DNA of 64,000 bases from Acinetobacter oleivorans DR1 (lineage in GTDB: Bacteria > Pseudomonadota > Gammaproteobacteria > Pseudomonadales > Moraxellaceae), in NCBI RefSeq assembly GCF_000196795.1, contig NC_014259.1, forward strand, positions 1,922,001 through 1,986,000, in the 5' to 3' direction. Position 1 is the stretch's first letter, and each line of letters starts with the position of its first letter. The translations under genes were made by a program, and so were the position numbers. The notes beneath the pieces are model-generated. The model made no database searches. It was not told the origin of the DNA and worked only from the letters and a program-made list of their open reading frames with translations. Positions 44,262-53,816 of the stretch are shown here, in pieces.

Positions 44262-45437
44262 TTATAGTAATTCGCGTTGTTTTAAATTGTGCATCAAAGC
44301 ATTTATGCCAAAATTCCACGGCATCGCTTTATCACTGGTCATGACCGTGTTGTATAGAGTGCCGAGCTTTGGTGAATGAATACGAACGACATCTCCCACT
44401 TTATGGGTAAACCCTGCACCAGCTTGCTCACGGTCTTGGGTAGGTGCAAATAAAGTACCCAAAAACAAAACAAAACCATCTGGATATTGGTGATTTTCAT
44501 TCAGTGTTTGTTGAATTAAATCTTCGGGATCACGGCTAATTTGAGACATAGAGCTAATGCCATTGAGCACAAAGTTATCTGTACCCTGAATTTGCAGTTC
44601 AACATCACAAGCACGGATATCATTTAAAGTAAAAGTATGATCAAAAAGGCGAATAAATGGTCCAATTGCACAAGATGCATTGTTATCTTTTGCTTTACTC
44701 AACAGTAAGGCACTACGGCCTTCAAAGTCCCGTAAATTCACATCATTACCTAAAGTCGCACCTAAAATTTTACCGTGGCTATTTGCAACCAATACAACTT
44801 CCGGTTCTGGATTATTCCACTCAGACTTTGGGTGAATACCAATATTTTGCCCCGTTCCTACGGCTGCTAAGACAGGTGCTTTGGTAAAAATTTCAGCGTC
44901 GGTACCAATACCCACCTCAAGATATTGAGACCACATATTTTGTTCAATTAAATATTCTTTGAGTTGCAGCGCTTTTTCAGAACCGGGTTCAATTGTTTTT
45001 AAATTATCGCCGATTACCCCTTGTACAATTTCACGGATGGATTGGGCTTTTTGTGCATCGCCGCCCGCTTGTTCTTCAATCACACGCTCTAACATGCTTG
45101 CTGCAAAGGTCACACCAGCTGCTTTAATCACTTGTAAATCAATAGGAGCTAAAAAATATGCCTTGTTTGTATCTGGCTCAGCGACTGTGTTAGCAAATAA
45201 CTCATCAATTGACCCAACTAATTTTCCTTCAATTTCAATTAAAGCTTTTAAAGGATCCGAACTTTCAAGTAACTGAGAAATAGTGTGGAACTTTTCAGAA
45301 ATATCAAAAACCTGATCGCCTTTTAAAAGAATCGGAGATGGGCCAGAAATTTGATTTGGAATCCATGCACGACCAATTAAATATCCTTGGGTAGCGTCTT
45401 CTGGTAATGAGTTCTGGGAATTTAACGTAAAGTTCAT
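44262..45437 (-). CDS. FAH-family 2-keto-3-deoxy-pentonate dehydratase (XylX/AraD1-like)
   Basis: 391 residues, longer than ordinary FAH hydrolases and in the size range of Caulobacter XylX. The family metal site is in NNPEPEVVLVANSHGKILGATLGNDVNLRDFEG. VTFAASMLERVIEEQAGGD is typical of the dehydratase subgroup. With the two following genes it would give pentonate to 2-keto-3-deoxypentonate to alpha-ketoglutarate semialdehyde to alpha-ketoglutarate. It is the first gene of its operon and divergent from the LysR gene. Confidence 0.82.
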   Translation of the reverse strand: MNFTLNSQNSLPEDATQGYLIGRAWIPNQISGPSPILLKGDQVFDISEKFHTISQLLESSDPLKALIEIEGKLVGSIDELFANTVAEPDTNKAYFLAPIDLQVIKAAGVTFAASMLERVIEEQAGGDAQKAQSIREIVQGVIGDNLKTIEPGSEKALQLKEYLIEQNMWSQYLEVGIGTDAEIFTKAPVLAAVGTGQNIGIHPKSEWNNPEPEVVLVANSHGKILGATLGNDVNLRDFEGRSALLLSKAKDNNASCAIGPFIRLFDHTFTLNDIRACDVELQIQGTDNFVLNGISSMSQISRDPEDLIQQTLNENHQYPDGFVLFLGTLFAPTQDREQAGAGFTHKVGDVVRIHSPKLGTLYNTVMTSDKAMPWNFGINALMHNLKQRELL

Positions 45438-45498
45438 TTAAAGCATCCTTCTTTTACTTGAAACCATGATATGTTTCTTATTTAATAAACACCAATCG

Positions 45499-45530
45499 TA
45501 ATAATTTAATTATTAATAACGAAAAGTTAT
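45499..45530. promoter_or_regulatory. candidate LysR binding sites in the divergent promoter
   Basis: Two adjacent inverted repeats: TAATAATT-T-AATTATTA (45499-45515) and ATAAC-GAAAA-GTTAT (45516-45530). The second has the T-N11-A form of LysR boxes. They lie just upstream of the LysR ribosome site and about 65 bp from the operon start. Confidence 0.5.
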
Positions 45531-45548
45531 CGAAAAGGATTTTTGAAA

Positions 45549-46484
45549 ATGGCTGATTTGACTTACACAAGCTTAAATAATTGGTTGAAATTTAAACATT
45601 TGGTGCTATTAGAAACTTTGGCGAGGACCAATAACATGCATTTGGCAGCCGAGCAGATGAACCTGAGTCAGCCCGCGGTGAGTAAAATGCTAAAGGAAAT
45701 AGAAGGATTACTGGGCTTTCCTGTTTTTGAACGACTACCTCGAAATATGCCAGTAACGGCTTTAGGCGAACATGTAATTCGATATGCGCAGCGTGTGTTA
45801 AATGATGCAAAGCATTTTGTTGAAGATATTGAAATTTTACGATTAGGTGGTCACGGTTTTTTAAAAGTTGGTGGTATTTTTGCAGCAACCGCGGTGGTGA
45901 TACCAAATTCAATTATTGAGATTAAAAAACAATGGCCGTTACTTTCTATTGATGTTGTTGAACAGACCAGCGACCATTTAATGGAAATGCTAAGTGAACA
46001 CACTTTAGATTTAGCTATTGGCCGTTTTACAGATGTGACGCAAAGCCAGTTTTTTGATTTCCAACCTTTAGGCCCGGAGCCGTTTTGTATTGTTGTTAAT
46101 AATGCTCATCCATGTGCCAAGAAAAAGTTTTGTACATTAGAAGAATTATTAAATTGGCCATGGGTACTCTATCCTAAAGGCACGCCAATTCGACAACGTA
46201 TGGAAGGCGCATTTGCCCGAGCAAAAGTCAAAATTCCTTTAAATACGGTTAATACCATGTCGATGCAGACCTTCTTACAGATATTAAAAGGGGCACCTAT
46301 GGTGGGGATGTTGCCCGAAGCGATGGTGATTGATCAGGTAAAAGAAGGGCAATTACAGATTTTAGAAACAGATCTAATTTTAGATGCACAGGATTATGGT
46401 ATTTTGACGCGTAAAAATGAACCAGTTTCTGATATTGCATCGGCATTTATTAATATCTTGCTTAAAAATGCGAAACGTAAATAA
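45549..46484 (+). CDS. LysR-family regulator (GbpR-like)
   Basis: 311 residues from the ATG at 45549, 9 bp after AAGGAT; a TTG two codons earlier overlaps the spacer. The helix-turn-helix is FKHLVLLETLARTNNMHLAAEQMNLSQPAVSKMLKEIEGLLG with the wing FERLPRNMPVTALG, as in GbpR-type regulators of sugar metabolism. It lies between the two sugar-acid gene arms and may control both. Confidence 0.88.
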   Translation: MADLTYTSLNNWLKFKHLVLLETLARTNNMHLAAEQMNLSQPAVSKMLKEIEGLLGFPVFERLPRNMPVTALGEHVIRYAQRVLNDAKHFVEDIEILRLGGHGFLKVGGIFAATAVVIPNSIIEIKKQWPLLSIDVVEQTSDHLMEMLSEHTLDLAIGRFTDVTQSQFFDFQPLGPEPFCIVVNNAHPCAKKKFCTLEELLNWPWVLYPKGTPIRQRMEGAFARAKVKIPLNTVNTMSMQTFLQILKGAPMVGMLPEAMVIDQVKEGQLQILETDLILDAQDYGILTRKNEPVSDIASAFINILLKNAKRK

Positions 46485-46491
46485 ACGACTC

Positions 46492-46525
46492 AGCCTCAAA
46501 CCATGATGAGATTTGAGGCTTTAAA
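46492..46525 (+). terminator. rho-independent terminator
   Basis: AGCCTCAAA / TTTGAGGCT stem then TTAAAATT. It ends the LysR gene before the next operon. Confidence 0.65.
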
Positions 46526-46698
46526 ATTAAAAGAAAAACCTACTTTGTTTAGTAAATTTATAAATATAAAACTGATATTAAAAAGTTATCAATATTTAGA
46601 AATTATTCATTGGAAATTATTGAAAGGAGTCCTTATCGTTTAATTCACGACAATTACAAAAGTTTTTAAGTGAATAAAAACTAGGAAAGGACCTCTGT

Positions 46699-47670
46699 AT
46701 GAATGTGCTAATCACTGGTGGAACAGGTTTTATTGGAAAACAAATTGCTAAAGAGATCTTAAAATCTGGCAGTTTGACTTTAGATGACAATAAACCTGAA
46801 CCCATCGATAAAATTATTCTGTTTGATGCATTTGCTGGTGATGATTTACCGCAAGATCCAAGAGTTGAAGTGATTGTCGGTGATATTACCGATAAAACTA
46901 CAGTTGCTCATATTACAGAAAATATTGATGTCGTCTGGCATTTGGCTGCTGTGGTGAGCTCAGCAGCAGAGGCCGATTTTGATTTAGGTATGGATGTTAA
47001 TTTGTATGGACTCTTAAATTTATTAGAAGAATTAAGAAAGAAACAAACCACGCCTCGAGTTATTTTTGCTAGCGGCTGTGCTGTATTTGGTGGCCAATTA
47101 CCAGAAGTTGTGACAGATGAGACAGTGGTTACACCAAAGTCTTCTTACGGCATGCAAAAAGCAGTAGGAGAATTGCTGGTCTCAGATTACTCAAGAAAAG
47201 GCTTTATTGATGGCCGTATTTTAAGATTACCGACTATTGTGGTTCGTCCAGGTAAACCTAATAAAGCTGCATCAACATTTTTTAGTTCAATCATCCGCGA
47301 ACCGTTAAAAGGTGAAATGGCTGTTTGCCCAGTCCAGTCAGATACACCTGTTTTTGTTACTTCACCACGACGTTGTGTTGAATCAATGATTAAAGCTGCA
47401 TCAATTTCTTCAGATGTACTTCAAGATAACCGAATTATTCCTCTACCGGGATTAACAGTCACCGTTAAACAAATGCTTGAGGCGCTTGAAAAAGTCGCAG
47501 GCAAAAAAGCAACTGATTTAGTGCAATGGCAAGAAGACAAAACCATTCAACGTATTGTTCAAAGTTGGCCTGTTCAGGTGAAAGCTGAATATGCTGAATC
47601 TTTAGGTTTCCAAGCAGACGAAAATTTTGAAAGCGTGATTCAGGCACATATAGAAGATACCCAAAATTAA
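46699..47670 (+). CDS. NAD-dependent epimerase/dehydratase-family dehydrogenase, DenD-like
   Basis: 323 residues with AGGAAAGGA upstream. Extended short-chain dehydrogenase: GGTGFIGKQIAKEIL for NAD, the WHLAAVVS segment, and the catalytic SYGMQKAVGE (YxxxK). The insertion SGSLTLDDNKPEPIDKIILFD resembles D-erythronate 2-dehydrogenase (DenD) of four-carbon sugar acid catabolism. The usual DenD partners (an OtnK kinase, OtnI, OtnC) are not adjacent, so the substrate may be a different sugar acid. It is the first gene of a three-gene operon. Confidence 0.8.
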   Translation: MNVLITGGTGFIGKQIAKEILKSGSLTLDDNKPEPIDKIILFDAFAGDDLPQDPRVEVIVGDITDKTTVAHITENIDVVWHLAAVVSSAAEADFDLGMDVNLYGLLNLLEELRKKQTTPRVIFASGCAVFGGQLPEVVTDETVVTPKSSYGMQKAVGELLVSDYSRKGFIDGRILRLPTIVVRPGKPNKAASTFFSSIIREPLKGEMAVCPVQSDTPVFVTSPRRCVESMIKAASISSDVLQDNRIIPLPGLTVTVKQMLEALEKVAGKKATDLVQWQEDKTIQRIVQSWPVQVKAEYAESLGFQADENFESVIQAHIEDTQN

Positions 47671-47703
47671 TGGCAGTGATCGCCAATTGATGTGAGAGTT
47701 ATT

Positions 47704-49080
47704 ATGGAAGATATCAAAAATGTAAGTGCTCTCGAAGAGCAGACAATCAAACGTATTTCGAATCGAATTATCCCGTTTCTCATTATTCTATTCATTATGG
47801 CATTCCTAGACAGAACCAATATTGGTTTTGCTGCATTACACATGAATGATGCACTTGGAATTACTCAAACCATTTTTGGTCTAGGTGCGGGAGTTTTTTT
47901 TCTAGGTTATTTTATTGCCGAAGTGCCAAGTAATATCTTGCTTCATCGTTTTGGAGCACGAATTTGGATTGCTCGAATCATGATTACTTGGGGAATTATT
48001 GCTGGACTCATGGGTTTTATTCATAGCGGTACGCAGTTTATTGTTTTACGGTTTTTACTTGGAATTGCTGAAGCGGGCTTCTTTCCGGGTGTGATCTTTT
48101 ATTTAACCTTGTGGTTTCCTGCAAAATATCGCGCTCGTGTTTTTGCCACGTTCTATCTAGGATTACCAATTGCTCAAATTATTGGAGCACCAATTTCAGT
48201 CGGTCTTATGCAATGGGGCAATACCATTGGTTATGAAGGTTGGCGTTTAATGTATATCCTAGAAGGTATTCCATCCATTATTTTGGGATTAATCTGTCTA
48301 AAATATTTAACCAATAACCCAAAAGAAGCTGAGTGGTTAACAGCTGAGCAGCGCCAATGGTTAATGTCTACACTAGAGCGCGAAGAAAGAGAAAAAGAGC
48401 AGTCGAGTGAAGCTGCTTTAACAAAAGGAGAAATGATCAAACAAGTGTTTAAAAATCCTTTAGTGTGGATTATGGCAATTGTTTACTTTGGAATCACCTC
48501 TGGTTCAAATGCAATGTTTTTCTTCTTACCAAGTGTTTTAGAGTCATTCCGTAATACATTTGGTATGCAAATTAGCCTTATTCAAAATGGTTTACTTACA
48601 GCAATTCCATATGCATTTGCAGCTGTTGGTATGGTTTTATGGAGCCGCCGTTCTGACCGTAAACAAGAGCGGTATAAACACGGTGCTTGTGCTGCACTTA
48701 TGGCGGCTTTTGCAATTGCGATTGCACTAATTGTAAATCAACCTTGGGCAATTATTGTGGGCTTTATTCTGCTCGCGATTGGTGTATTTAGCGCAATTAA
48801 CATTTTCTGGACTATTCCTGGGCAAACTCTAACGGGGGTGGGAGCCGCTGCTGGAATTGGATTAATTAACTCGGTGGGTAATTTAAGTGGCTTTACTGGC
48901 CCATATTTAACTGGATATTTATATACGACCACAGGCACTTATACAGTCGCATTCCTTGCCATTGCAGGCTTTGTGGCGATGGGCGGCTTAGGACTACTGC
49001 TATTAGCAAGGTTAAAATCGAATAGTTTAAAAGTAGAACAGCAGCAACTTAAAGTTCGAACTGCTGCGGAGATAAAATAA
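47704..49080 (+). CDS. MFS transporter, ACS family
   Basis: 458 residues from the ATG at 47704; an in-frame GTG four codons upstream lacks a ribosome site. Twelve membrane segments. The loop FLDRTNIGFAALHMNDALGIT and LGIAEAGFFPGVIFYLTLWFP place it with sugar acid importers (glucarate, galactonate, hexuronate type). The stop and the next start overlap by one base, so it is coupled to the reductase. It likely imports the acid degraded by this locus. Confidence 0.9.
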   Translation: MEDIKNVSALEEQTIKRISNRIIPFLIILFIMAFLDRTNIGFAALHMNDALGITQTIFGLGAGVFFLGYFIAEVPSNILLHRFGARIWIARIMITWGIIAGLMGFIHSGTQFIVLRFLLGIAEAGFFPGVIFYLTLWFPAKYRARVFATFYLGLPIAQIIGAPISVGLMQWGNTIGYEGWRLMYILEGIPSIILGLICLKYLTNNPKEAEWLTAEQRQWLMSTLEREEREKEQSSEAALTKGEMIKQVFKNPLVWIMAIVYFGITSGSNAMFFFLPSVLESFRNTFGMQISLIQNGLLTAIPYAFAAVGMVLWSRRSDRKQERYKHGACAALMAAFAIAIALIVNQPWAIIVGFILLAIGVFSAINIFWTIPGQTLTGVGAAAGIGLINSVGNLSGFTGPYLTGYLYTTTGTYTVAFLAIAGFVAMGGLGLLLLARLKSNSLKVEQQQLKVRTAAEIK

Positions 49081-49952
49081 TGGCGACTATCGGGTTTGTG
49101 GGTACAGGTATTATGGGACTACCGATGGCTATGCATTTACTAAAAGCAGGCCATCAAATTAAGGTTTGGAATAGAACTTCTTCTAAAGCAGATAGCTTAA
49201 AAGACGCGGGTGCTCATCTTTGCTTTGAACTTGAACAAGTTGGAAAAGATGTAGATTTTTTGATTTGTATGCTCAGCGATGGAAAAACCTCTGATGAAAT
49301 TCTATTTAAAGAACACGGTGCAATCTCTCAGTTAAAACCTGAAAGTACGGTTATTGTCATGAGTTCAATACCAGTTGAAGTTGCAAAAGTACAAGGTGAC
49401 AAATGCAGAGAACGAGGGCTTAAATATTTAGATGCTCCTGTTTCTGGCGGTGAAAAAGGTGCTCAAAATGCAAGTCTCGCCATTATGGTGGGCGGTGACG
49501 CTAAAACATTTTCACAGGCTGAAACTATTTTACGTGCAATGGGGCGCCCAATTTTAGTTGGTGGTGTTGGCTGTGGAATGCTCGCAAAACTTGTGAATCA
49601 AATGATTGTAGCAACTACCATTGCAACTGTAAGCGAGGGCTTATTACTGGCCAGTAAAGCAGGCGCTGATCCTATTAAACTAAAACAAGCACTCACAGGA
49701 GGCTTTGCCGATTCTCCAATTTTACAGCAGCATGGTGAACGTATGCTAAATCGAGATTTTAAACCAGGTGGCACTGCTCGAAACCAGCATAAAGATATTC
49801 ATACAGCCGTTAGCTATGCCAAATCACTAGAGTTAAATTTGCCAATTGCTCAACAAGTCAGCCAATTATTTGAAAATATGCTTGCTGCCGGAGACGGGGA
49901 GCTGGATCATTCTGGTTTAATTCGTGAACTTGAGCGAATGAATCCAATGTAA
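49080..49952 (+). CDS. beta-hydroxyacid dehydrogenase (tartronate semialdehyde reductase-like)
   Basis: 290 residues. The NAD(P)-binding motif is GFVGTGIMGLPMAMHLLKAGH. The substrate-binding motif DAPVSGGEKGAQN is present, along with the catalytic Lys region KLVNQMIV; this is the 3-hydroxyisobutyrate/GarR/LtnD family. It could reduce tartronate semialdehyde or oxidise a 2-hydroxy sugar acid such as threonate. GGAG precedes its start, which overlaps the transporter stop. Confidence 0.88.
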   Translation: MATIGFVGTGIMGLPMAMHLLKAGHQIKVWNRTSSKADSLKDAGAHLCFELEQVGKDVDFLICMLSDGKTSDEILFKEHGAISQLKPESTVIVMSSIPVEVAKVQGDKCRERGLKYLDAPVSGGEKGAQNASLAIMVGGDAKTFSQAETILRAMGRPILVGGVGCGMLAKLVNQMIVATTIATVSEGLLLASKAGADPIKLKQALTGGFADSPILQQHGERMLNRDFKPGGTARNQHKDIHTAVSYAKSLELNLPIAQQVSQLFENMLAAGDGELDHSGLIRELERMNPM

Positions 49953-49967
49953 TATTGCTTTAAATTT

Positions 49968-50010
49968 AGCGGTATTTGATGACAGACATAATAAGGTACC
50001 GCTTTTTTTA
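49968..50010 (+). terminator. rho-independent terminator
   Basis: AGCGGTA / TACCGCT stem with a 22-nt loop and TTTTTTA. It ends the DenD-like operon. Confidence 0.75.
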
Positions 50011-50059
50011 TGGTTAATACTAATACCTTGAAATAACCTTAATAGTCCGTACGAGTCTT

Positions 50060-50950
50060 TTATATATTCTTAATATCTACTGACGGAGAAACCCCAAAAA
50101 AACGTTTATATTCTCGGGAAAATTGCGACAAACTTTCATATCCGACTTGAATACTGGTCGTTGAAATATCATATTCTTCGGTTATTAATAAACGCCGTGC
50201 TTCGGTTAACTTCATTCTCTTTTGATACTGTAAGGGACTCATTGAAGTGATATCCCTAAAATGTTGATGAAAACTAGAAGCACTCATCCCCATTGTGCTT
50301 GCCAGTTCTTCAACGCTAAAGGATTTTGCAAAATTTGTTTTTAGCCATTCAATCGCTTTCACAATTCGATGGCCAGTAGTTCCGGCCGCCACAATACGTT
50401 TAAGTCGATCGCCTTGTGGACTCATCAATAAACGATAAAAAATTTCCTTAATAATAAGAGGAGACAAGATGGGGATGTCTTGTGGTGTATCTAGTAGTTT
50501 TATTAACCGTATAAAAGCATCATTCAACTCTGAATTGACTACTCCAACAGCCATTCCTTTTTTCTCAGTATTTACGTCTTTAAAAGGAATATGGGCCTCA
50601 AGCATGATTTGGGCGAGTACATACGGGTCTAGCCGTAGCACTATCGAAAGATAGGGGCGTTCAACTGAAGCTTCAAGAACTTGAGCAATGACAGGCAGGT
50701 CAATTGCAGTAAAAAGGAAATGGTTAGAGTCGTACGTATAGGTTTCTTCGCTAAGAATCACCTGTTTTTTCCCTTGAGCAATCATACATAGACTTGCATC
50801 CATCATGCTGCTACTTGGTTGTGTCAATGTTTCTGCACGATATAAAGTCAGCCCCGTAATAGCTGTTTCGAATGTACCTTTTTCTCGGGTCCATTGATCG
50901 ACAAGTTGAGCTAATTCTTGATTACTGTCTAGAGAAGACCTATTCGCCAT
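50060..50950 (-). CDS. AraC-family regulator with AraC_N domain
   Basis: 296 residues. The N-terminal ligand region (SMMDASLCMIAQGKKQVILS; PYLSIVLRLDPYVLAQIM) is the AraC_N type often found beside oxidoreductase genes. The C-terminal double helix-turn-helix is FAKSFSVEELASTMGMSASSFHQHFRDITSMSPLQYQKRM, then TSIQVGYESLSQFSREYKRFFG. It is divergent from the alcohol dehydrogenase and likely activates it. Confidence 0.88.
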   Translation of the reverse strand: MANRSSLDSNQELAQLVDQWTREKGTFETAITGLTLYRAETLTQPSSSMMDASLCMIAQGKKQVILSEETYTYDSNHFLFTAIDLPVIAQVLEASVERPYLSIVLRLDPYVLAQIMLEAHIPFKDVNTEKKGMAVGVVNSELNDAFIRLIKLLDTPQDIPILSPLIIKEIFYRLLMSPQGDRLKRIVAAGTTGHRIVKAIEWLKTNFAKSFSVEELASTMGMSASSFHQHFRDITSMSPLQYQKRMKLTEARRLLITEEYDISTTSIQVGYESLSQFSREYKRFFGVSPSVDIKNI

Positions 50951-51238
50951 TCAGATTCCACCGATTACTCTCTGTATTTTTATTGTAGGCATTTCAAATA
51001 AGAAAAATAGTGAGAAGTGCAACAATTCGGAGGATTAGGCAAATCTGTGAGAGGAATTGAACAACAGCTTACGATTTTCATTTTTATACTGATCAACATG
51101 GCACAAAGTCGATGAGTTGGAACTTAGTGAACCAAAATGTTCCAAAACCTATTTATGGATTTTCAAAATCTATAGCCATCAATGAATGTCCAGCGAAGAA
51201 TTCGTCTTTATTTAAACATTAAACATGAGAGAAAAAAT

Positions 51239-52291
51239 ATGACAATTGAAGTTTTAGGTTATGCCGCGCTGTCATCAGAAACTCCTTTAGTTCCGTTTAA
51301 GTTTGAACGTAGAACCCCACGTGAAGATGATGTTGTCATTCAAATTGAATATTGTGGTGTTTGTCATTCCGATCTACATCAAGCTAAAAATGATTGGGGA
51401 TTTAGTGCTTATCCGATAGTTCCGGGCCATGAAATTGTAGGGCGTGTCACCTCAATTGGTCCTAAAGTCACAAAATATAAGGTCGGTGATTTAGTGGGAA
51501 TTGGCTGTATGGTCGATTCATGCCGTACTTGTTCGGCTTGTCATTCAGGACTAGAGCAATATTGTGAGGAAGGTAACATACAAACTTATGGCGGCGTAGA
51601 TCGCCATGATCAACGACCAACTTATGGTGGATATTCACAAAGCATTACATGTAGCCAAGATTTTGTATTAAAAGTACCTGAAAATCTGGATGCTCGAGCT
51701 GTACCACCACTACTGTGTGCTGGTATTACGACTTGGTCACCGCTGCGTCATTGGAATGTTGGAAAGGGCAGTAAAGTCGCTGTAGTCGGTTTAGGTGGTT
51801 TAGGGCATATGGCGATTAAACTTGCCAATGCTCTAGGCGCTGAAGTGACATTATTCACCCGCTCAGCAAATAAAGAACAGGATGCAAAACAACTCGGAGC
51901 GCATCATATTGTGTTATCAACAGATGAAGCTCAAATGAAATCAGTGTTAAATCAATTTGATTTGATTATTGATACCGTGCCTTATAACCATGACTTGAAG
52001 CCTTATATTCCAACACTAGCTTTAAATGGAACAATTGTGTTAGTTGGATATTTAGGTGAAATTAGCGCAAATTCAGTACCTATGATTTTAGGAAGAAAAT
52101 CAATTGCAGGGTCGGTCATTGGCGGAATTAAGGAAACACAAGAGCTACTCGATTTTTGTGGTGAGCATAATATTGTTTCTGAAATAGAGATGATTGATAT
52201 GCAAAACATTAATGAAGCTTTTGAACGTATGCTAAAGAGCGACGTGAAGTATCGTTTTGTGATTGATATGAAAACTTTATCTGATTATTAA
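51239..52291 (+). CDS. zinc-dependent NAD(P) alcohol dehydrogenase (YahK/CAD-like)
   Basis: 350 residues from the ATG at 51239; the frame is open from 51182 but without a ribosome site. Catalytic zinc ligands lie in YCGVCHSDLHQ and PGHEIVG, and the structural zinc Cys cluster is CRTCSACHSGLEQYC. The Rossmann motif is GLGGLGHMAIKLANALG. This is the cinnamyl-alcohol dehydrogenase subgroup of MDR enzymes, which reduces aldehydes with NADPH. It is probably induced through the divergent AraC regulator in response to aldehydes. Confidence 0.9.
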   Translation: MTIEVLGYAALSSETPLVPFKFERRTPREDDVVIQIEYCGVCHSDLHQAKNDWGFSAYPIVPGHEIVGRVTSIGPKVTKYKVGDLVGIGCMVDSCRTCSACHSGLEQYCEEGNIQTYGGVDRHDQRPTYGGYSQSITCSQDFVLKVPENLDARAVPPLLCAGITTWSPLRHWNVGKGSKVAVVGLGGLGHMAIKLANALGAEVTLFTRSANKEQDAKQLGAHHIVLSTDEAQMKSVLNQFDLIIDTVPYNHDLKPYIPTLALNGTIVLVGYLGEISANSVPMILGRKSIAGSVIGGIKETQELLDFCGEHNIVSEIEMIDMQNINEAFERMLKSDVKYRFVIDMKTLSDY

Positions 52292-52308
52292 TCTGGGGTT
52301 TGATCTTT

Positions 52309-52338
52309 GCTGTGCATCTTTTTAGAAAGGTGCACAGC
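52309..52338 (+). terminator. hairpin after the alcohol dehydrogenase
   Basis: GCTGTGCA / TGCACAGC with an inner CTTT/AAAG pairing. It has no T run, so it is a weak terminator at best. Confidence 0.45.
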
Positions 52339-52441
52339 TCATAGCTATAATAATGTGAGTGTAGGTATTTATCTAAAAAGTATTATGATTTTTATTTCTT
52401 ATTTATTTGAAGAAACTTCGATAATAAGGCGTAAAGAGTGG

Positions 52442-53209
52442 TTATTCATCACTAGCGGTCACATCAGCTGCTTTAATACTTGGATGATCTTTTTTTAGAT
52501 CCTTATCTTTTCTCACTGTTGTATTCGGAAGGATAGACAGACCATTTGAAAGAGCCAACTTTTCAAGTTCAACGACTATATTACGGTAATCTTGGCCATT
52601 ACGGATTTGAGAAAATCTACTTTTATAGTTTCTTTCCTTTTTTTCATCTAGGAGGATTGAGTTAACCCCCATTAGATAATCAAAATAAGAAACAGATTCA
52701 TAGACATATTTTGCTGTTGCTACTGACTTAAAGGATATTAAAATACTAAATATCAGTAATGTAGGTAATAAAATCTTATTTAATATATAGACTTTATTGT
52801 AGAATTTATCTGTCTTTTCAGAAGATTCAAGAAGCTCTTTAATAGCTTCTGTAGTAAATTCTTCACTGGTTTCTTCTTCGGTTTCTTTAGGTATTAAAGC
52901 TTTTAACCTAGCCTTGGCACTCTCGTATTCTTCACGGTATTTACTCATGTTAATGTAAGACCAAGCACATACTAATATCGACACGATTACTAATAATAGG
53001 GATAACAGGGAATAAGTAGATTGCTGTAAAGCAATGAGGTCATGAGCAGAAATGCTGGCGTAGACTTTCTTACTATAGGCTACTGAGAACTTAATATAAT
53101 ATGAAGTAAATGCAGGGACTATATAGTCACTCAGTATCGTCCACACAATACTCCCAACCACACTCAGAAGAATAGGAATACCTACATTCTTATAGATAGA
53201 TGTTTTCAT
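52442..53209 (-). CDS. hypothetical three-helix membrane protein
   Basis: 255 residues with likely membrane helices at about 11-35 (IPILLSVVGSIVWTILSDYI), 65-88 (TYSLLSLLLVIVSILVCAWS) and 143-163 (ILLPTLLIFSILISFKS). A Glu-rich, probably coiled-coil cytoplasmic segment lies between helices 2 and 3 (about 95-130), and a charged soluble C-terminus follows. No family is recognised. It stands alone, is AT-rich, and is flanked by long non-coding sequence, which suggests an acquired gene. A role in envelope defence or phage exclusion is conceivable but unsupported. Confidence 0.7.
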   Translation of the reverse strand: MKTSIYKNVGIPILLSVVGSIVWTILSDYIVPAFTSYYIKFSVAYSKKVYASISAHDLIALQQSTYSLLSLLLVIVSILVCAWSYINMSKYREEYESAKARLKALIPKETEEETSEEFTTEAIKELLESSEKTDKFYNKVYILNKILLPTLLIFSILISFKSVATAKYVYESVSYFDYLMGVNSILLDEKKERNYKSRFSQIRNGQDYRNIVVELEKLALSNGLSILPNTTVRKDKDLKKDHPSIKAADVTASDE

Positions 53210-53816
53210 ATAATTTTCCGCAAAGTAAGTTGTTATAAAAATTTGCGATATTTTACATAAATGAAAAGGTAGAATAAATCTGAAAATAAACTAAGCCCTT
53301 CCTTGCAGATAAAAAATGAATTAAATTCAGAAGGGAGGAATACTATATAAGTAGTATCAAGTTAGGTATTTTTCTAGTAGTTCGACTGCAATTTTTTCAG
53401 CTAATAAAATTAAACTCAAAACTAATCAATAAGCTATGGATAAATAAAATTATTTATTCTTTATTTTAAAACAAAAAGGCTTAATCTGTTCAGATTTAGG
53501 CCTTTTGTATATTTTAATCAATAAGCAAGACACGCATATTTTTTAATAAAAATTCAATTCATAAACCCCAAAATTTTCTGGGGCAAATCTGCGAAGTAAG
53601 TAGATCTGGCCAGATTATTTTCCTACTGTATAGCGTAACTTGAGTTGAAGGCGCTGTCTTTACTATTATTTCTGTTTATTTTTCACTGAAGAATTTCCTT
53701 AATTATGTAATTAAATGAAAAACAATAATTAATTAAATAATTTCTAGCCAATATCACATTGACACCTCAAATATTGAAGATTACCATTTGCAGGCTGGCC
53801 ACATTGCCAGGCAGTT
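53210..53816. other. long intergenic region with a terminator hairpin
   Basis: About 600 bp without a supported gene. It contains a terminator-like hairpin at 53473-53507, a CCCCA-N8-TGGGG hairpin at about 53567-53584, and otherwise AT-rich sequence. The GC-richer structured element begins at its right end. Confidence 0.5.
53473..53507. terminator. terminator-like hairpin
   Basis: AAAAGGCTTAATCTG pairs with CAGATTTAGGCCTTTT with one bulge; T-rich on both sides. It may end a minus-strand transcript from the structured element or a plus-strand transcript from the left. Confidence 0.55.
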
